A stretch of 64,000 bases of DNA from Chamaecrista fasciculata (GCA_003254925.1 QANZ01045227.1:177918-241917); one strand, 5' to 3'. Shown: positions 38,601-51,311, numbered from the stretch's first letter. The notes: generated by a model not told the origin, from the letters alone. Program-made: numbers and translations.

Positions 38601-41525
38601 TTAGAAGAACAGAATGTATTGCTGGAAAATAGAAATATATCTGGACATAATGTAAATTTAGATACATTGTCTTTTTTCATGCACCTGCCAATATGAGTGT
38701 AACTTAAGCATGGCTTGAGCTGGACATATTTGAGGTTGAGTTGCCTCATTAAGTGTCAAAACTTAACATATTCAGACAGCATTAGAAGAACAGAATGTAT
38801 TGCTGGAAAATGGAAATATATCTGGACATAATGTAAATTTAGATACATTGTCTTTTTTCCTGCTTGTTTTCACTCCAACCAGACTTCTTCAATGATCTCC
38901 ACCGATCTGTTAATTGGTGATCTGTTCTGTATTTTGTTGGCAAAGCAGTTTTTGTTTAATTTTTTGATATTTTACTTGTATGTTCCATGTCTGAGGATTT
39001 GTGTTAATTTTTATTAAAGTCATTTTATGGTTATTGAATTTCACTGTTACAGCTTTCAAAAGGGTCATTACGTAGGAAAAGCTTACAAGGGAACACAGTT
39101 GCTGAAAAATTAGATAGCCTAATGGTGCTCACTTTTGAGCATCTTGAATCCTGTCAAAGCAGTGGCCGTTTGGCTGAGGTATTACCTATAAATACTCTTT
39201 ACCTACCTCTTTATATTTCCTTTTGGAAAAATTTCTGTACATATGTTTGTTATTTATTTGATTTCTGTGTTTGTCAAATTCTATGTTAGGTATTCGATGT
39301 TCTTCTTGAATCATTTCAGAAAACTGTGATAAATGCATACAAGTCAAAATTTACCCAGGTACTAGATGTACTGTTATTTCCTTCTATATCCTGTTTCCTA
39401 ATTGCTTGTCTGATATTTATTTCACATCATTGTTGGTACCGTTTTTAAGAGATACTGCTTTTGTTTCTATTCTCTGCAGTTTGTGATGTTCTATGCCAGT
39501 GCTCTGGATCCTGAAGAATGTGGTGTGAAATTTGCTGCAGTCCTCGCTGATATCTTTATTAGTGAAGTTACTCCCCCTATAACCAGGTAGGCATTTGTGT
39601 CCACAGAGGCCACCTTAGCAGCTTTTGCAAAGTGCAGTGGAGAATAGGCCTTACTTCTTATGTTGAATTACTTGTTGATTTTGCTAACAGAACTGGAGGG
39701 TTACACCGTTACAGTGTATCGTTTAAGCATAATTTATAGTTCTGATGTTTCATTCTATGTTTGCTTCAGGATGAGTGCTGTTGCTTATCTTGCCAGTTAT
39801 CTATCTCGTGCTAAGTTTCTTTCAGCGGCCTTGGTTGCTAGCTTCTTACAGAGGTTTGGGAACACAAGTGAATAAATATCTATTACCAAATTATTTCCTC
39901 TTTATTATAACATAATATAAATGTATATATACTGATGTGAATATCTTGTGATATTTTGATTTATCAGGCTGGTTATCTGGTGTTATGAATATAGCATGTT
40001 ACATGATTCTGATATGAGCCCACAGGCACATCAAGTATTTTACTCTGGGTGCCAGGTAAGCTAATTGACTTTACGACTTGTGTTTTCTTAGGTGATTGTG
40101 TGGAAAGGGTATACATTGCAATGCTTAATTATTTACTTGCATCAAATTTATTTTTATAACTTTATAATGATCTATTCTATGCCAACCAATTGATTTTTTC
40201 TTCTTGAAAACCAAAAATATTCTGTCATTTAATATATGTGTGTGCTGATAAAAAAAATATCAAATGCCTTCCAAATGTTCTGTTTCAGGGTGAAGCTTAC
40301 TGCATTTCTTTTTGCAATTGAGTTTTGCTGTTAATTATGGTTCCCTTGTTTTTTCGTGTGCAGGCCATCATGTATGTGTTGTGTTTTCGCATGAGATCAT
40401 TGATGGATGTTCCTCGGCTAAAGCTGCAACTTCTCAATATGCCCATAGAACCAATTTTGAAACATAAGTTGAGCCCATTAACAGTAAGGAATCCTTCTGA
40501 CTTTTGTGCATAAACATGTCTAATTAGATTATGATAGTGTAAATTACTCCATTCTTAAATATAACCCATTAAAAAAAATTATATCTTGATTTTCTCCCAG
40601 CATTAGATGGGTTGATGATTACTAGTTTGCTCTTTCGAAATCCTAATGCAAGACTTAAGGGTGTGTTTGGCAAATAGGAGGGAAAGGGTGGGTTAGTCCC
40701 TCATATCTCATCTCTTTATTGGGTGTTGATACCTCCTCCAGAATGTCCCAATTTGGGGTATCTTGAATTTGTCAAGAAGGGAGGATAATGGGTGATTAAA
40801 TAGTAATCTTCCATTTATCTTCCCTTTTTAATTCTCAACTCCTCAAATAAGAGAAAGATGTCTCATTTCTCTCTCCCTCCCATCCCTTCTCAATCCCTAA
40901 TTCAAACATATCCGTAGGAACCTGATATAAATTTTTATATTTTGAACAGGTATGTTTGCCTACTGTTGTTGAGGAATTCCTTCGGCAGGCAAAAGCTGCA
41001 CAACTATTCACCACGTCAGAGTCGTTTATTTTCAATGATGTGCTTGAATCTGATCTTTCTAAGGCATTTGGTGGGATGGATAGACTTGACATGTTCTTCC
41101 CATTTGATCCACTTTTGCTAAAGAAAAGTGACGGGTATGTGATTATAGGTTTCAAGTAAATATGAATTAGCCTGATCACCTGCATTTCTTAGTCACCTTT
41201 TTGATTTGTCTGCGGATCATGCTTTTCCTCTCTTCCTCTTTCCTCAATTCTGTGGTTGCCTATGTACAGATACATACATAGATACTTCATCTACTGGTCA
41301 ATGGTGAGAACTACGTATGATAGTGATGACAATAGTGATGATGAAGGCATTGTGAGTGAGAGTGAACATGACGATGATACAATGATGGAGAGCTTTGAAG
41401 AGCAAGGTCTTGATATTGAATCTGTGTTGAACAGAATGTCCATCACGCCCAAGAATCCTATCAAGTTTGGGTTTGAGCGAATGCCCTCTAGAATCAGACC
41501 ATCAACTAGTCCCGAGTCATTGTGA
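35686..41525 (+). CDS. RRN3: RNA polymerase I-specific transcription initiation factor RRN3 (TIF-IA)
   Basis: Fifteen coding exons: 35686-35799, 36266-36349, 36433-36504, 36616-36687, 36791-37027, 37156-37266, 37356-37469, 39053-39178, 39290-39358, 39480-39586, 39770-39853, 39968-40055, 40364-40483, 40950-41134 and 41270-41525. All junctions are GT-AG with phase kept, giving 612 residues. RRN3 bridges RNA polymerase I to the rDNA promoter in the nucleolus and is the growth-regulated switch for rRNA synthesis. Supporting features are the HEAT-like helical body, the acidic loop (EPADDDDEKDDSM), the conserved MSAVAYLASYLSRAKFLS block, FPFDPLLLKKS, and the acidic Ser-rich tail (DSDDNSDDEG), where kinases act in other species. 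A 5' UTR intron (about 35378-35613) precedes the start. Intron 8 is 1.6 kb and carries repeats. Confidence 0.95.
38491..38857. repeat. Near-perfect 181-bp tandem duplication in RRN3 intron
   Basis: The unit starting CTTTTTCATGCACCTGCCAA occurs at about 38491-38671 and 38672-38857. I see one substitution (GAAAATAGA versus GAAAATGGA) and single-T length differences, so the duplication is recent or the copies are kept alike. Confidence 0.9.
40659..40913. mobile_element. MITE-like inverted-repeat element in RRN3 intron
   Basis: GGGTGTGTTTGGCAAATAGG at the left and, reverse-complemented, GGATATGTTTGAATTAGGGA at the right form imperfect TIRs around a 255-bp interior. The GGGTGTGTTTGG terminus is common among plant MITEs (hAT- or PIF-like). 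The TSD is unclear. Confidence 0.5.
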
Positions 41526-41975
41526 TATGTTCTCATCAACAACTTGGCACCATTGGGGAGGATCCATTTTGACATAGTTTTGCCTATTATGATATTTTCA
41601 GGCCGATTGTAATTGTCTCATATGTAGCGTTTTTTTATTTACGTCTTTTGTAATACTTTTTTTTTCCTTTGGCTTGAATCTTTTGTAATACTTAAACGAT
41701 AATCTATGAAAGCAATCAACCTCTCCAAGATTACTTTGCCTTCCAAGATTTACGAACTATTCTCGTAGATACCTATTGAGTTATATATATATATATATAT
41801 ATATGTGTTAGTCTATGATATAAAGTTGTGGTTTTATATACAATTTTAATTGGTTAAAAGAGTTTTTTTTTTACTATTTTCAACATTAAATTATATATAT
41901 ATATAAAAAAAGGAGATTTTGTCATCTCAGTTGTATACAATTCCATTATGTATATATATATATTTTGATTAAATT
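41526..41975. other. RRN3 3' UTR and AT microsatellites
   Basis: The 3' UTR is likely to about 41710. TA-dinucleotide tracts follow at about 41780-41805, 41893-41905 and 41950-41963. Confidence 0.6.
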
Positions 41976-41978
41976 ATA

Positions 41979-42084
41979 TCTATACTAATATGCACGAAAG
42001 GCGTTCTGGTCGTCCATCAAATTTTTTTCCAATCTATCTTATACTTAACTTTAATTAATTGGCCATTTCAAAAAAAAAAAAAAA
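41979..42084 (+). mobile_element. Possible Helitron 5' terminus, running into a gap
   Basis: TCTATACTAATATGCACGAA follows an A and matches the usual plant Helitron 5' start (A|TCTATACTAATA...). The element enters the N gap after about 105 bp, so no hairpin or CTRR end can be seen. Confidence 0.3.
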
Positions 42085-42940
42085 NNNNNNNNNNNNNNNN
42101 NNNNNNNNNNNNNNNNNNNNNNNNNNNNNNNNNNNNNNNNNNNNNNNNNNNNNNNNNNNNNNNNNNNNNNNNNNNNNNNNNNNNNNNNNNNNNNNNNNNN
42201 NNNNNNNNNNNNNNNNNNNNNNNNNNNNNNNNNNNNNNNNNNNNNNNNNNNNNNNNNNNNNNNNNNNNNNNNNNNNNNNNNNNNNNNNNNNNNNNNNNNN
42301 NNNNNNNNNNNNNNNNNNNNNNNNNNNNNNNNNNNNNNNNNNNNNNNNNNNNNNNNNNNNNNNNNNNNNNNNNNNNNNNNNNNNNNNNNNNNNNNNNNNN
42401 NNNNNNNNNNNNNNNNNNNNNNNNNNNNNNNNNNNNNNNNNNNNNNNNNNNNNNNNNNNNNNNNNNNNNNNNNNNNNNNNNNNNNNNNNNNNNNNNNNNN
42501 NNNNNNNNNNNNNNNNNNNNNNNNNNNNNNNNNNNNNNNNNNNNNNNNNNNNNNNNNNNNNNNNNNNNNNNNNNNNNNNNNNNNNNNNNNNNNNNNNNNN
42601 NNNNNNNNNNNNNNNNNNNNNNNNNNNNNNNNNNNNNNNNNNNNNNNNNNNNNNNNNNNNNNNNNNNNNNNNNNNNNNNNNNNNNNNNNNNNNNNNNNNN
42701 NNNNNNNNNNNNNNNNNNNNNNNNNNNNNNNNNNNNNNNNNNNNNNNNNNNNNNNNNNNNNNNNNNNNNNNNNNNNNNNNNNNNNNNNNNNNNNNNNNNN
42801 NNNNNNNNNNNNNNNNNNNNNNNNNNNNNNNNNNNNNNNNNNNNNNNNNNNNNNNNNNNNNNNNNNNNNNNNNNNNNNNNNNNNNNNNNNNNNNNNNNNN
42901 NNNNNNNNNNNNNNNNNNNNNNNNNNNNNNNNNNNNNNNN
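42085..42940. other. Assembly gap (856 N)
   Basis: Begins after a run of A. Its content is unknown; the long frame crossing it is an artefact. Confidence 0.98.
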
Positions 42941-44990
42941 TATTTTACAACAATATTCAGTTTTTTTTTACTAAAATTTGATTGAATTCTTCAAAATTAT
43001 AAAAATTTTACATTCAAAATTATCAATTAAAAAATCCCTTATTATAGAAGGGTCATATTTCCAATAAAAAAAACGATAATATTGATTTGGGTAGAAGATG
43101 CTTGAAGATGAGTGCTTGAGAAGCAGTCCACCATTACTCCACCTAATATCTTACACTACATCATATCATCATATTTATTTATTATAAAACAAACACTTTT
43201 CTAAAAAAAATAAATTAAATGATCTCGAAGGATGTGATGAATAAAAATATATACTTCAATTGGTAACTATTAGTAATAATCTTTTGCATTAAATGTATTA
43301 ATAATTACATATCAATTTTAAATTGATTGTATATTACAATCTAGGCATGAATTTTTAAATTATTATTATTATTGATTTAATCATTACTTAAGATATGTTT
43401 AAGAAAGTACTAAATGACATTGAAAATACAAAAAAATAAAAGAAACATAATTAAATTTATTGATGAGCATTAATTGATTCATTTTTAATTTTTCATGATA
43501 ATATATCCTTATTTTTATATTATTTTTTCATTATTCATAATTTTTTAATTTGTTTTTAGAGATTCGGAATTTCAATTCGAATTATAGCATGTAAGACATC
43601 ATTTTTTTTAAAAGAAAGTATGTTATACAAAATATTTTGCCTCTTTTATAAAAAAATAATAATTATTTGATTTTTACTTAAAATGTATTAATTATAAAAA
43701 TATTAGAGAAAAAAGATAAAGAAAAAAATATGAAGCAAAGAAGAAAAAATAACATGAAAATAAAGATATTTTTGTCATATAAAAATAAGAGAAAATATTA
43801 ATGATTAATTCTCATTAGTAATTTTAATGACCTTTTTCTTACTTTTTTTCATCTCTAATGTCATTTAATGATTTCTTAATTTAGATAAATCCTTATATAT
43901 ATATAATATTAGTTTGCATATGACCTTTGACAAAAATCTAATTAATAATAATTATATTATTTTTAATAATATAAACAAGTAAACATATAAGTTAATTAGT
44001 CTCTGAATGATTCATAAGTTTACAGTTTGATAATTGAAAATTTAATCTACACATTTTAGTATCTAAAAATTTAGAGTCAATAAACTTCATTTTTCAAAAA
44101 ATAAAAAGAACTAAATAATTTGTATTAATTTCACGATTTTCAAATACAAAATTATGTGAATTAAACTTTAACAAATGAAAATTTTAACTCAAAGTAATTA
44201 ACCTGCATTGTATGTTTTTTTTTTTGCCAGAAACTTGCATTTTATGTTGATTGTCCTCTTATAAAACTGTTATTTAGTATATATTAACATACAATACTTT
44301 TTTTAATGTCGTTATAAATCTTGTTACTAAATATTAGTAATTATATTGGATGAATTTTTTTAAGAGAACTATATTTTAATTCCCTAAACTATCAAGTATC
44401 AACCTATTTAACTTTCATACACGACACTTTACCGATAAAAAAAAAAGTTAGCTATAACGGAGCATGGGGAAGTAAACTTATATTCCAGTACTTTATAATG
44501 TGTGGGAATTGAAACATTATTCATTGAATGAGAAGGATATAGAAAGCCTCTGATTCCTCCGCTCATTAAAGTTAGCATTTTTATTCATTATTTCCTTAAA
44601 AAAATCAATAAAGTGATATGTTTGATACATTTTCCATTTTTTTATTTAACTAAAAAATAAAATTATTATTTTAGTGAAAAAAATGAATATAGAAATAAAT
44701 TTTATGGGTTTGAATTGAGTTTATGATGATTTAATAATTAGACGCAATAACTCAATAACCTAATGATCGACTAGAAGCATTAACTATATATTGAATTGGT
44801 TGAATAGTAACGGCAGTGTTTTCGGTATATGTGGTTGGAAGATGATTATAGAGCTTTTCATGGATTGTTTGTTTGTTTGTTTGTTTGTTTTTGCAAGGGC
44901 CAGCTTCTGGTTAATTAAATGGTGCATGAAGAATGAAAAAAGAATTTGATATATTTAATTATATTAGAAAAATGTAGTTACAATGAATGA
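42941..44990. other. AT-rich spacer, no gene seen
   Basis: About 2 kb of extremely AT-rich DNA with a TTTG tetranucleotide repeat at about 44867-44891. RRN3 and the AT-hook gene are convergent across this spacer. Confidence 0.6.
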
Positions 44991-44992
44991 AT

Positions 44993-47481
44993 TTACAAAG
45001 ACGAAGGAGGGTTATTAGTAGAAGAATTTGGAGGAGGAGGAGGAGGAGGGTTGACAATATTCAACCGCTCAAAGAGTTGCATCAACAAGGTCTGAGTGGT
45101 GCTTAAACTCAGCCTTGTTTCTTGCAACTCTTGTCTTGTTTGGTTCAAGAGCTCCCTCGTCTCCTCTAATTCTTGCTTTGCCTTCGTCTGTGTGTCAAGA
45201 AACCGAGCTTGCCACTCTTGGCTCAGATTGCTGATCTGCTTGTTGAGCTCGAGCAGCAATGCTTCACTTTGGTGATCAGATGATGGGGGTTTTGAAGAGG
45301 ACGAGTCCTTGTTATCACTAGCTGCTGCTACAATGGCTCCTGCTACAACCTGTATGTATATAATATAGTTGAGTTGAGTATATATGTTTGAATTAATTTG
45401 AAAGAATGAATATAACCGTGAATGAAGAGAATTAAGCAAGAGTATATATATATAGACCTGAACAGGAGACGCAGCAATCATGCTTCCGCACACTCGTCCT
45501 CCTATAATCTTCCCATCCATTCCAACCACGGAGATATTTAAATATCCTGTTCTGCTCCTCCGTGTTGGCGCCTCACCTTCATTGCTTAACAAGAGAGTCC
45601 CCGATAATGATAGAATCTCATATACTCCCTGCACGCTCACATACATATACATACATACATTGTAAATAATACATACATATGTATAATGGATGAATATAAT
45701 TCATTATTAATGTGTAAAAGGAACAAGGGAGGTATTAACTGTGAGCTCCTGAACAATTCCGGAGGGCTCCATATAACAAAGAGAAGAAAGCTGACCACTG
45801 GCAGCTAACACGAAGACCGCCCCATTATTAATAGCGAATGATACTATTTTGGCAGAAATATCCTGCACGCACAGTACATACCCACACCACCATAATTAGG
45901 AATTCATGAAGCAAGCAAGCATTACAATTGCGGTGTAAACAAGAGAAATGGTATATATATACACACACACACATATAGGGCTTAGCTTGGAATGAAGCCC
46001 TATTTACAAGAAACTCATGGTTACGGTTTATTTTATAATTTGCTATCAAGTGGTGGAATTTTCGAAGGAAGTGTGTATGGCTGTGAGGGGAGGGATAGCT
46101 GTTACTCAATGCAATATGATACACACACATACATATATCGATAATGAAAGAGAAGAATTGAATAGAATTGAACCTCATTTTGAGAGGCAATGATGGAAGC
46201 CGGTCGAATGACATTCCGGCAAGAGCCTGCAAAAACCAAAGTAATATGTACAATTTAATATCCGATTCATTAAATTAAAACTAAACAGTATTGTATGAGA
46301 AAAGAAGCGGAAATGAATGAATACGCACTAAAACCCAATACAGTTGAATTGGGATGATTGAAGAGCACCAAAGGAGGAGGAGAAGCAGGAGCAGCAAAAG
46401 AAGGAGTGGGTTGTTTGGCGTTGTCTTCACCTTCACCTTCACCGTGGGTATTTTTCTTCTTCTTCCTCCTTTTCTTCTTCTCTTGCAATGCCTCCTCGGC
46501 TCTTCCTTCCACGCTAGATCCAGATCTCTCCCCCGCAAACTCCTTTCTCGGCCGCCCTCGCTTTCGCTTCGACGACATCTCTCCTGTGCTCTCCGCCGCC
46601 GCCGAAGGTGAAGGCTGAGCACCAACAGTAGGTGTTGTCGCCGGATGCGACACTGGTGGAGGAGACTTGGTCGTTGCTGCCGTCGACGGAGGCACTGAAG
46701 GGCTAGGCGACAGAGGAGATATCACTTTCGGCTTCACCGACTGTGATCGAGGCAGAGGTGGCAGGGGTGTAGAAGTTGTTGTTTGATTAGATTGTTGTGG
46801 AGGGGATGCTATGGTTTGATTCTTATCAGACAATGGTGGTGGATGCGGAGGAGAAGAAGATGGTATAGTGTGATGGGAGGGCGATGTTAGGGTTTGATTG
46901 GGAGAAGGTACGGGCGTAGGAGATCGTGGAGGAAGAGAAGTTGTGGTAGTTTGTGATTGTGAGGGTGGATGAGAAAGGGAGGGATCAGTGGTGATCGATG
47001 TCATAGTGGATTGTTGAATGGATTGGGAGGGTGGCGGCAACGAAACGGAAGGAGAAGAATGAAGTGGTGGTGGTGGTATGACATCGGCAGGGGGGTCAGG
47101 TACATAATAATTTTTCATACCTAGAGGCCTAACCGATGTCATCTCTGGTGGCGGTGAAGGTGGTGGTTGCGTCAGCGTAACAGAATCTGCAAAAGCTGCA
47201 GCATCGGGATCCACGTCTGTTGAGTCCACCTCTGCGCCACTTCGTGGCTTTGAAAACGCGTGATCAAACACGCCTTTGTTAGTAAAAAATGCCTCCGACA
47301 ACGTCGATGGCGACGAAAAGACCCCAAATGGCTCCACCATTGGCAACATTGGAGTCTGATCCAAAAGGAACTCGGAAACACTCAGCGGCACAACGTCAAC
47401 TTCTTCATCAGTGATGCCCTGAGGAGGCCATTGCGGTGCCTCGTTCCCTTTGTTATTTTCTGGTTTGGACGATGAGGCCAT
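44993..47481 (-). CDS. AT-hook/PPC (DUF296) nuclear protein with proline-rich N-terminus and C-terminal coiled coil
   Basis: Five exons: 47481-46335, 46226-46174, 45862-45740, 45628-45458 and 45349-44993, giving 616 residues. Residues about 100-300 are Pro/Ser/Thr-rich. A single AT hook, KRKRGRPRK, lies at about 305-313, followed by a Lys-rich stretch (KKKRRKKKK). A PPC domain spans about 385-510, with DISAKIVSFA, VYEILSLSGTLL, RSRTGYLNISVVGMDGKIIGG and IAASPVQVVAGAIV matching the AHL pattern; the usual GRFEIL is GVYEIL here. Residues about 520-595 are Gln/Glu/Leu-rich and predicted to form a coiled coil, and the end is proline-rich. AHL proteins bind AT-rich DNA by the hook and form trimers by PPC to shape chromatin. 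The phase-1 first junction (VLG|SCRN) is the least certain; its donor is GTTTTAG. Confidence 0.85.
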
Positions 47482-47580
47482 TCTGAAATTCTTTGAATCT
47501 CTCTCTTACTCTTGTTTTTTTCTCGTCTGCGGCTCAAACGCCAAATGTCTCAGATGCACAAAATGACTCACACTCTCGCC

Positions 47581-47590
47581 TTTATATAGG
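47581..47590 (-). promoter_or_regulatory. TATA box of the AT-hook gene
   Basis: The minus strand reads CCTATATAAA, about 100 bases upstream of the ATG at 47481, a normal plant spacing. Confidence 0.65.
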
Positions 47591-47649
47591 CCACATGACA
47601 CCAACCCTACCCTCAACTCTCAAGCCTCCTTAGTACCTAGGTCAAAGGT

Positions 47650-48560
47650 GGTCGGCGGCGTCAAAATATTACGCACTCACACACTAACATACATGAATGT
47701 TTGTTGGATATTTTTTAGGAAAATTGTATATAATAGTTATTCAATATACTAAATATGCTAAATATATTTTTATTCAGATTATAATAGTATTATTACTTTC
47801 TCTCTTACTATCTGCCTCTTTTTTTCTGATTGGTTTGCCATATTACTCAATTTAGTATTAGATCCTCTTTAAGACATGAAATTAAACTGTGTATCCAAAT
47901 GTCAATATATGGTGAATATACAATTTTCAAACCTCTTCAAATCTTTACCCACTACATCAGATTGTGTCACTAAATGCTCCAACATAAATACGCCAATATT
48001 CATATTTTAGGATCTGCACCAAATAATGTTTCTGCACCACTTTCCATACCCTCTTCCCTCATTCCTTTTTTCAATCTTTTATATTTATACACCTTTATTC
48101 AAATTTTCAACTTCCTTATATATATATATATATATTAAAAAATAATCGTATAACTAATCATCCTTATCCGAAATTGAGTTCTCTGAATTTAGACTCTCTA
48201 GAGTTCTCTGTAATTGGACAATTTCTAACCATCTGATTTTGTTTATTCTGTTGCGATTTTGACACATGTTAGCCTCATTTAATTAAACATAGTGTTTGTA
48301 ACTTACCTTTTGAAAAAATTTCAAAATTTCAAGAGTAGAGAACTCCAAGCGTCCTCTCACTGTAGAGGATCTAAGTCCTCCTTAATCCTTATCTTTTCCT
48401 GGTACTAAACATGTGAGTGTCGTTTTGAGGTCATCATTACAATTCAAATAAATGTGATATGTACATGTATATCTATGTATAAAGGAACATTCCATTATGG
48501 AATAGGTGAAATACATAATTAGATTTGGGTATTTTATTATTTTATATGTACATATATATT
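47650..48560. other. Spacer, no gene seen
   Basis: AT-rich, with a TA tract at about 48117-48135. It holds no conserved frame. Confidence 0.55.
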
Positions 48561-48561
48561 C

Positions 48562-49310
48562 AAGGTAATCAAGATCGTGATCTTAGATCATAAAATCGTG
48601 TAAGATCGAGATCTTAATAAGGTCTACCTTGCTAGATCGCACATAGGATCGGAAATGACTCAGATCGTACTAGGATCGCGATTTTTTGGGTAGGATCGCA
48701 AGATCCTGGAGATCTTGGTCAAATTTTAATTTTTTTTATTTTTCTTAGCATTTTGACATTTTTTTAGAGAAAATATACTATTTGGTCCCTAAATTTACAC
48801 CGAGTCAAATAATCAGTCCCTGAATAATCAAAATACACGATTTGATCCCTGAAATATTTCATTTATCAACTATTTGGTCCCTAAATTTAAACTAATTTTA
48901 TACTTTTTGGTCCCTGAATTTATACTTATAAATTAATATTATTTGGTCCCCAAATTTTAGTTGATTTTACACTCTTTTGCCCTAAATTTGTATTAAATTT
49001 ATACTATTTGGTCACTAAATTGTTACCTTTTGGTCCCTGAATTTGACTCAGGGACCAAATTGTTGACAAATTTAATAATTCAAGGACTCATTAATTGACA
49101 CGGTGTAAATTCTAAGATCAAATAATAGATTTTCTTTTAATATTACTAAAAAATTAATTTTATTACATTTATATTATTTTTGTTTAAAAAACTAGGATCT
49201 TACGATCCTCGATCCGATCTTCCGATTTGATCTATCATGTGCCCCTTCCAGTCCTTAGCAAGATATTGATATTGATTACNGTAGATCTGATTACTCTCTG
49301 GGATCGATCT
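48562..49310. repeat. GATC-rich inverted-repeat element, split by a nested element
   Basis: The left part (about 48562-48725) and right part (about 49190-49310) are packed with GATC words (GTGATCTTAGATCATAAAAT; TTACGATCCTCGATCCGATC). The left GGTAATCAAGATC... mirrors the right end (reverse complement GTAATCAATATC...). The family is unknown and the right terminus contains an N (49280). Confidence 0.5.
48768..49133. mobile_element. MULE-like non-autonomous element nested in the GATC-rich repeat
   Basis: The left end AGAAAATATACTATTTGGTC reading to TTTACACCG is mirrored by the right end (reverse complement AGAAAATCTATTATTTGATC). The interior has about seven spaced 'ttggtccctaaattt' units, one of them in opposite orientation near 49050. 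It is non-coding. Confidence 0.55.
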
Positions 49311-49790
49311 GTTCTGCTGGGTAAGTTTCCTTTGTCTCATTTCTTTCGTATTTATGTCTTTCTTTTTTGTTTAATTCAATGGTCGGTTCTTGATGTATGA
49401 CAAATAGTTTCTTTCGTTTTAATTTTTTGTGATGTATGGAGAGTTCATGTTCTTGCTTTCATTTCTGAACATATAGTTTAGTTTTGGATATGGTTTTCTA
49501 GTCATATCGGAGATAAAATGAAAAAAAGGAAGATGCTAACTTTAATGCTTCTTGTTGTATGTTTGTGCGAAGAACGTCTCTTTCAACCGAACGACTCTTG
49601 ATTTGAAAATTATGCTTGATTTTCAGACATTAGATGACGATGAACAAGGAGAAGAAAACGAAGAAGAAGAAGAAGAAGAAGAAGGCAATTCATTTTCAAT
49701 AAAATTATGCGTTCAGTCCAGAGAAGTTATGAAATGTTACATATTGATCCTAATTTAGTCCATCTCATTTGATTTTGCCACGTCAGCATC
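49311..49790. other. Spacer with GAA repeat, perhaps inside a larger MULE
   Basis: A GAA trinucleotide tract (about 49648-49683) gives a Glu-rich chance frame. It adjoins a MULE-like right arm. Confidence 0.4.
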
Positions 49791-49962
49791 CCAGTCACAC
49801 TGCCACGTCACAATTAACGGCGAAAATTGGACGGAAGTGACCAGGGGACTAACTGTGAAACTTTTTGCGAAGGTTTGGGACCAAATCTGCAACAAAAATA
49901 GTTATGGGACCAAATTGAAACCTTAGTCATAGTATTGGGACCAAAAGTGCACTTAAGCCTAT
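49791..49962. mobile_element. Right arm of a MULE-like element
   Basis: It ends ...GGGACCAAAAGTGCACTTAAGCC, the reverse complement of a GGCTTAAGTGCACTTTTGGT terminus like that of the 1035-1411 element, and contains three 'tgggaccaaa' units. No matching left arm was found nearby. Confidence 0.45.
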
Positions 49963-51300
49963 AATCAAAATTATATTTAATACTGAGAGCTTGAGCCCCT
50001 GATATTGGCACTTAGCATTGAATGATCATTTATAATTTTTAAGATGTAAATCCTTCAAAAATTAGGATTTATTGAACATATATAATGCGTACACCAATGG
50101 TATTAATTATACATAAATTTCTCTCACACAACTCAATCTAACAAACTTTGAAAAGAGAGATTTGATCTCTCAAATAAATTTTGTATATATGATTTTGAAT
50201 TATAGTTTCTTTAATTAGTAGAAAATGTACACATTTAATCTTAATTCTTCAATCAGCGAGATTAATAAACCTAAGTAAATGATATCACAAACTTTGAATT
50301 GCTTAATGGCCATATCCAAGGCAAATGTCTTGGGCCAACTAGCATGTCGTTATTTTAAAGGTAAGTTTGGATAAATTACATGGAGAATAGAAAATAAGAT
50401 AATTTACATACCTTTTCTATTGTTTAACCATCCCATTTCATTCCTTCTTTTCACTTACCTTCTCTTAAGCAAAAACTTAAAAAACTTTTTCTTAAAAAAA
50501 ATATGGGTATGTGAGAATGTTACTGAGTTTATACTTTATAATGTGTTAGAGTGGAGGGTAAAAAAAATCTTAATCAAGTCAAAAAAATTTAACGTAGAAT
50601 TTGATAAACTCAGTAAAACAATATTTGTGGAACTATTCGGAACTATTCATCCGGGCACTAAAGGCATCTTCTCTTATTAGATCATCAAATTGCAAATTGT
50701 CATCTTCACACCAATGCGATTACAGATATAGCCATATAGGTAGGTATGTATGATGGACCAAAAAAATTATATATATATATATATATATATAGGTAGGCAG
50801 AGCAAAAAGTAGAATTTCTAATCTGAGAACAAATTTTGTTAATCGATAACCACATAAAATTATGCAATTATATTTTATACATGAGTTATTTACAAGCTCA
50901 TAAAAGAAAATATTGACCTGTGCATTCAAAAGGCATAGCATATGAGAAATTCAATCTAGCTTTCTACCATTATATTCTTTTTTACAAAAAATCGAGATTC
51001 ATGTAAAATAAATTTAAATATTGTTACACGAATCTCGAAACTACCTTTTCAAAATCACATCCCATTGTTGTGAGAAGATAGTACCTACAAACCAAAAAAT
51101 AAGAAAAGAAAAAAGAAAGTGTAAACCTTGAACTCTGATCCAATTAAGGCTTTACAAGCGAGTCACTGGTCTTTCCTTAACTTGAGTTGTGTTGAAGTTT
51201 GGGATGTGGTGACTGGTAACTGAACGTTGAGACAAAAAGTTTGAACTAAATTAATTGATATCTGCTACCTGAACAAGGTTTGGCTATGCTCAGACCTTCA
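49963..51300. other. Spacer, no gene seen
   Basis: AT-rich. A TA tract lies at about 50769-50792. The 3' UTR of the MORC gene probably begins below 51312. Confidence 0.5.
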
Positions 51301-51311
51301 AAAAGTGGATA

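Noticed and set aside
42059..42985. 308-codon frame
   Set aside because: Almost wholly N; an artefact of the gap.
46281..46625. Arg-rich and Leu-rich frames opposite or beside the AT-hook exon
   Set aside because: Shadows of the real minus-strand exon.
49552..49758. Glu-rich small frame
   Set aside because: Produced by a GAA repeat next to transposon sequence.
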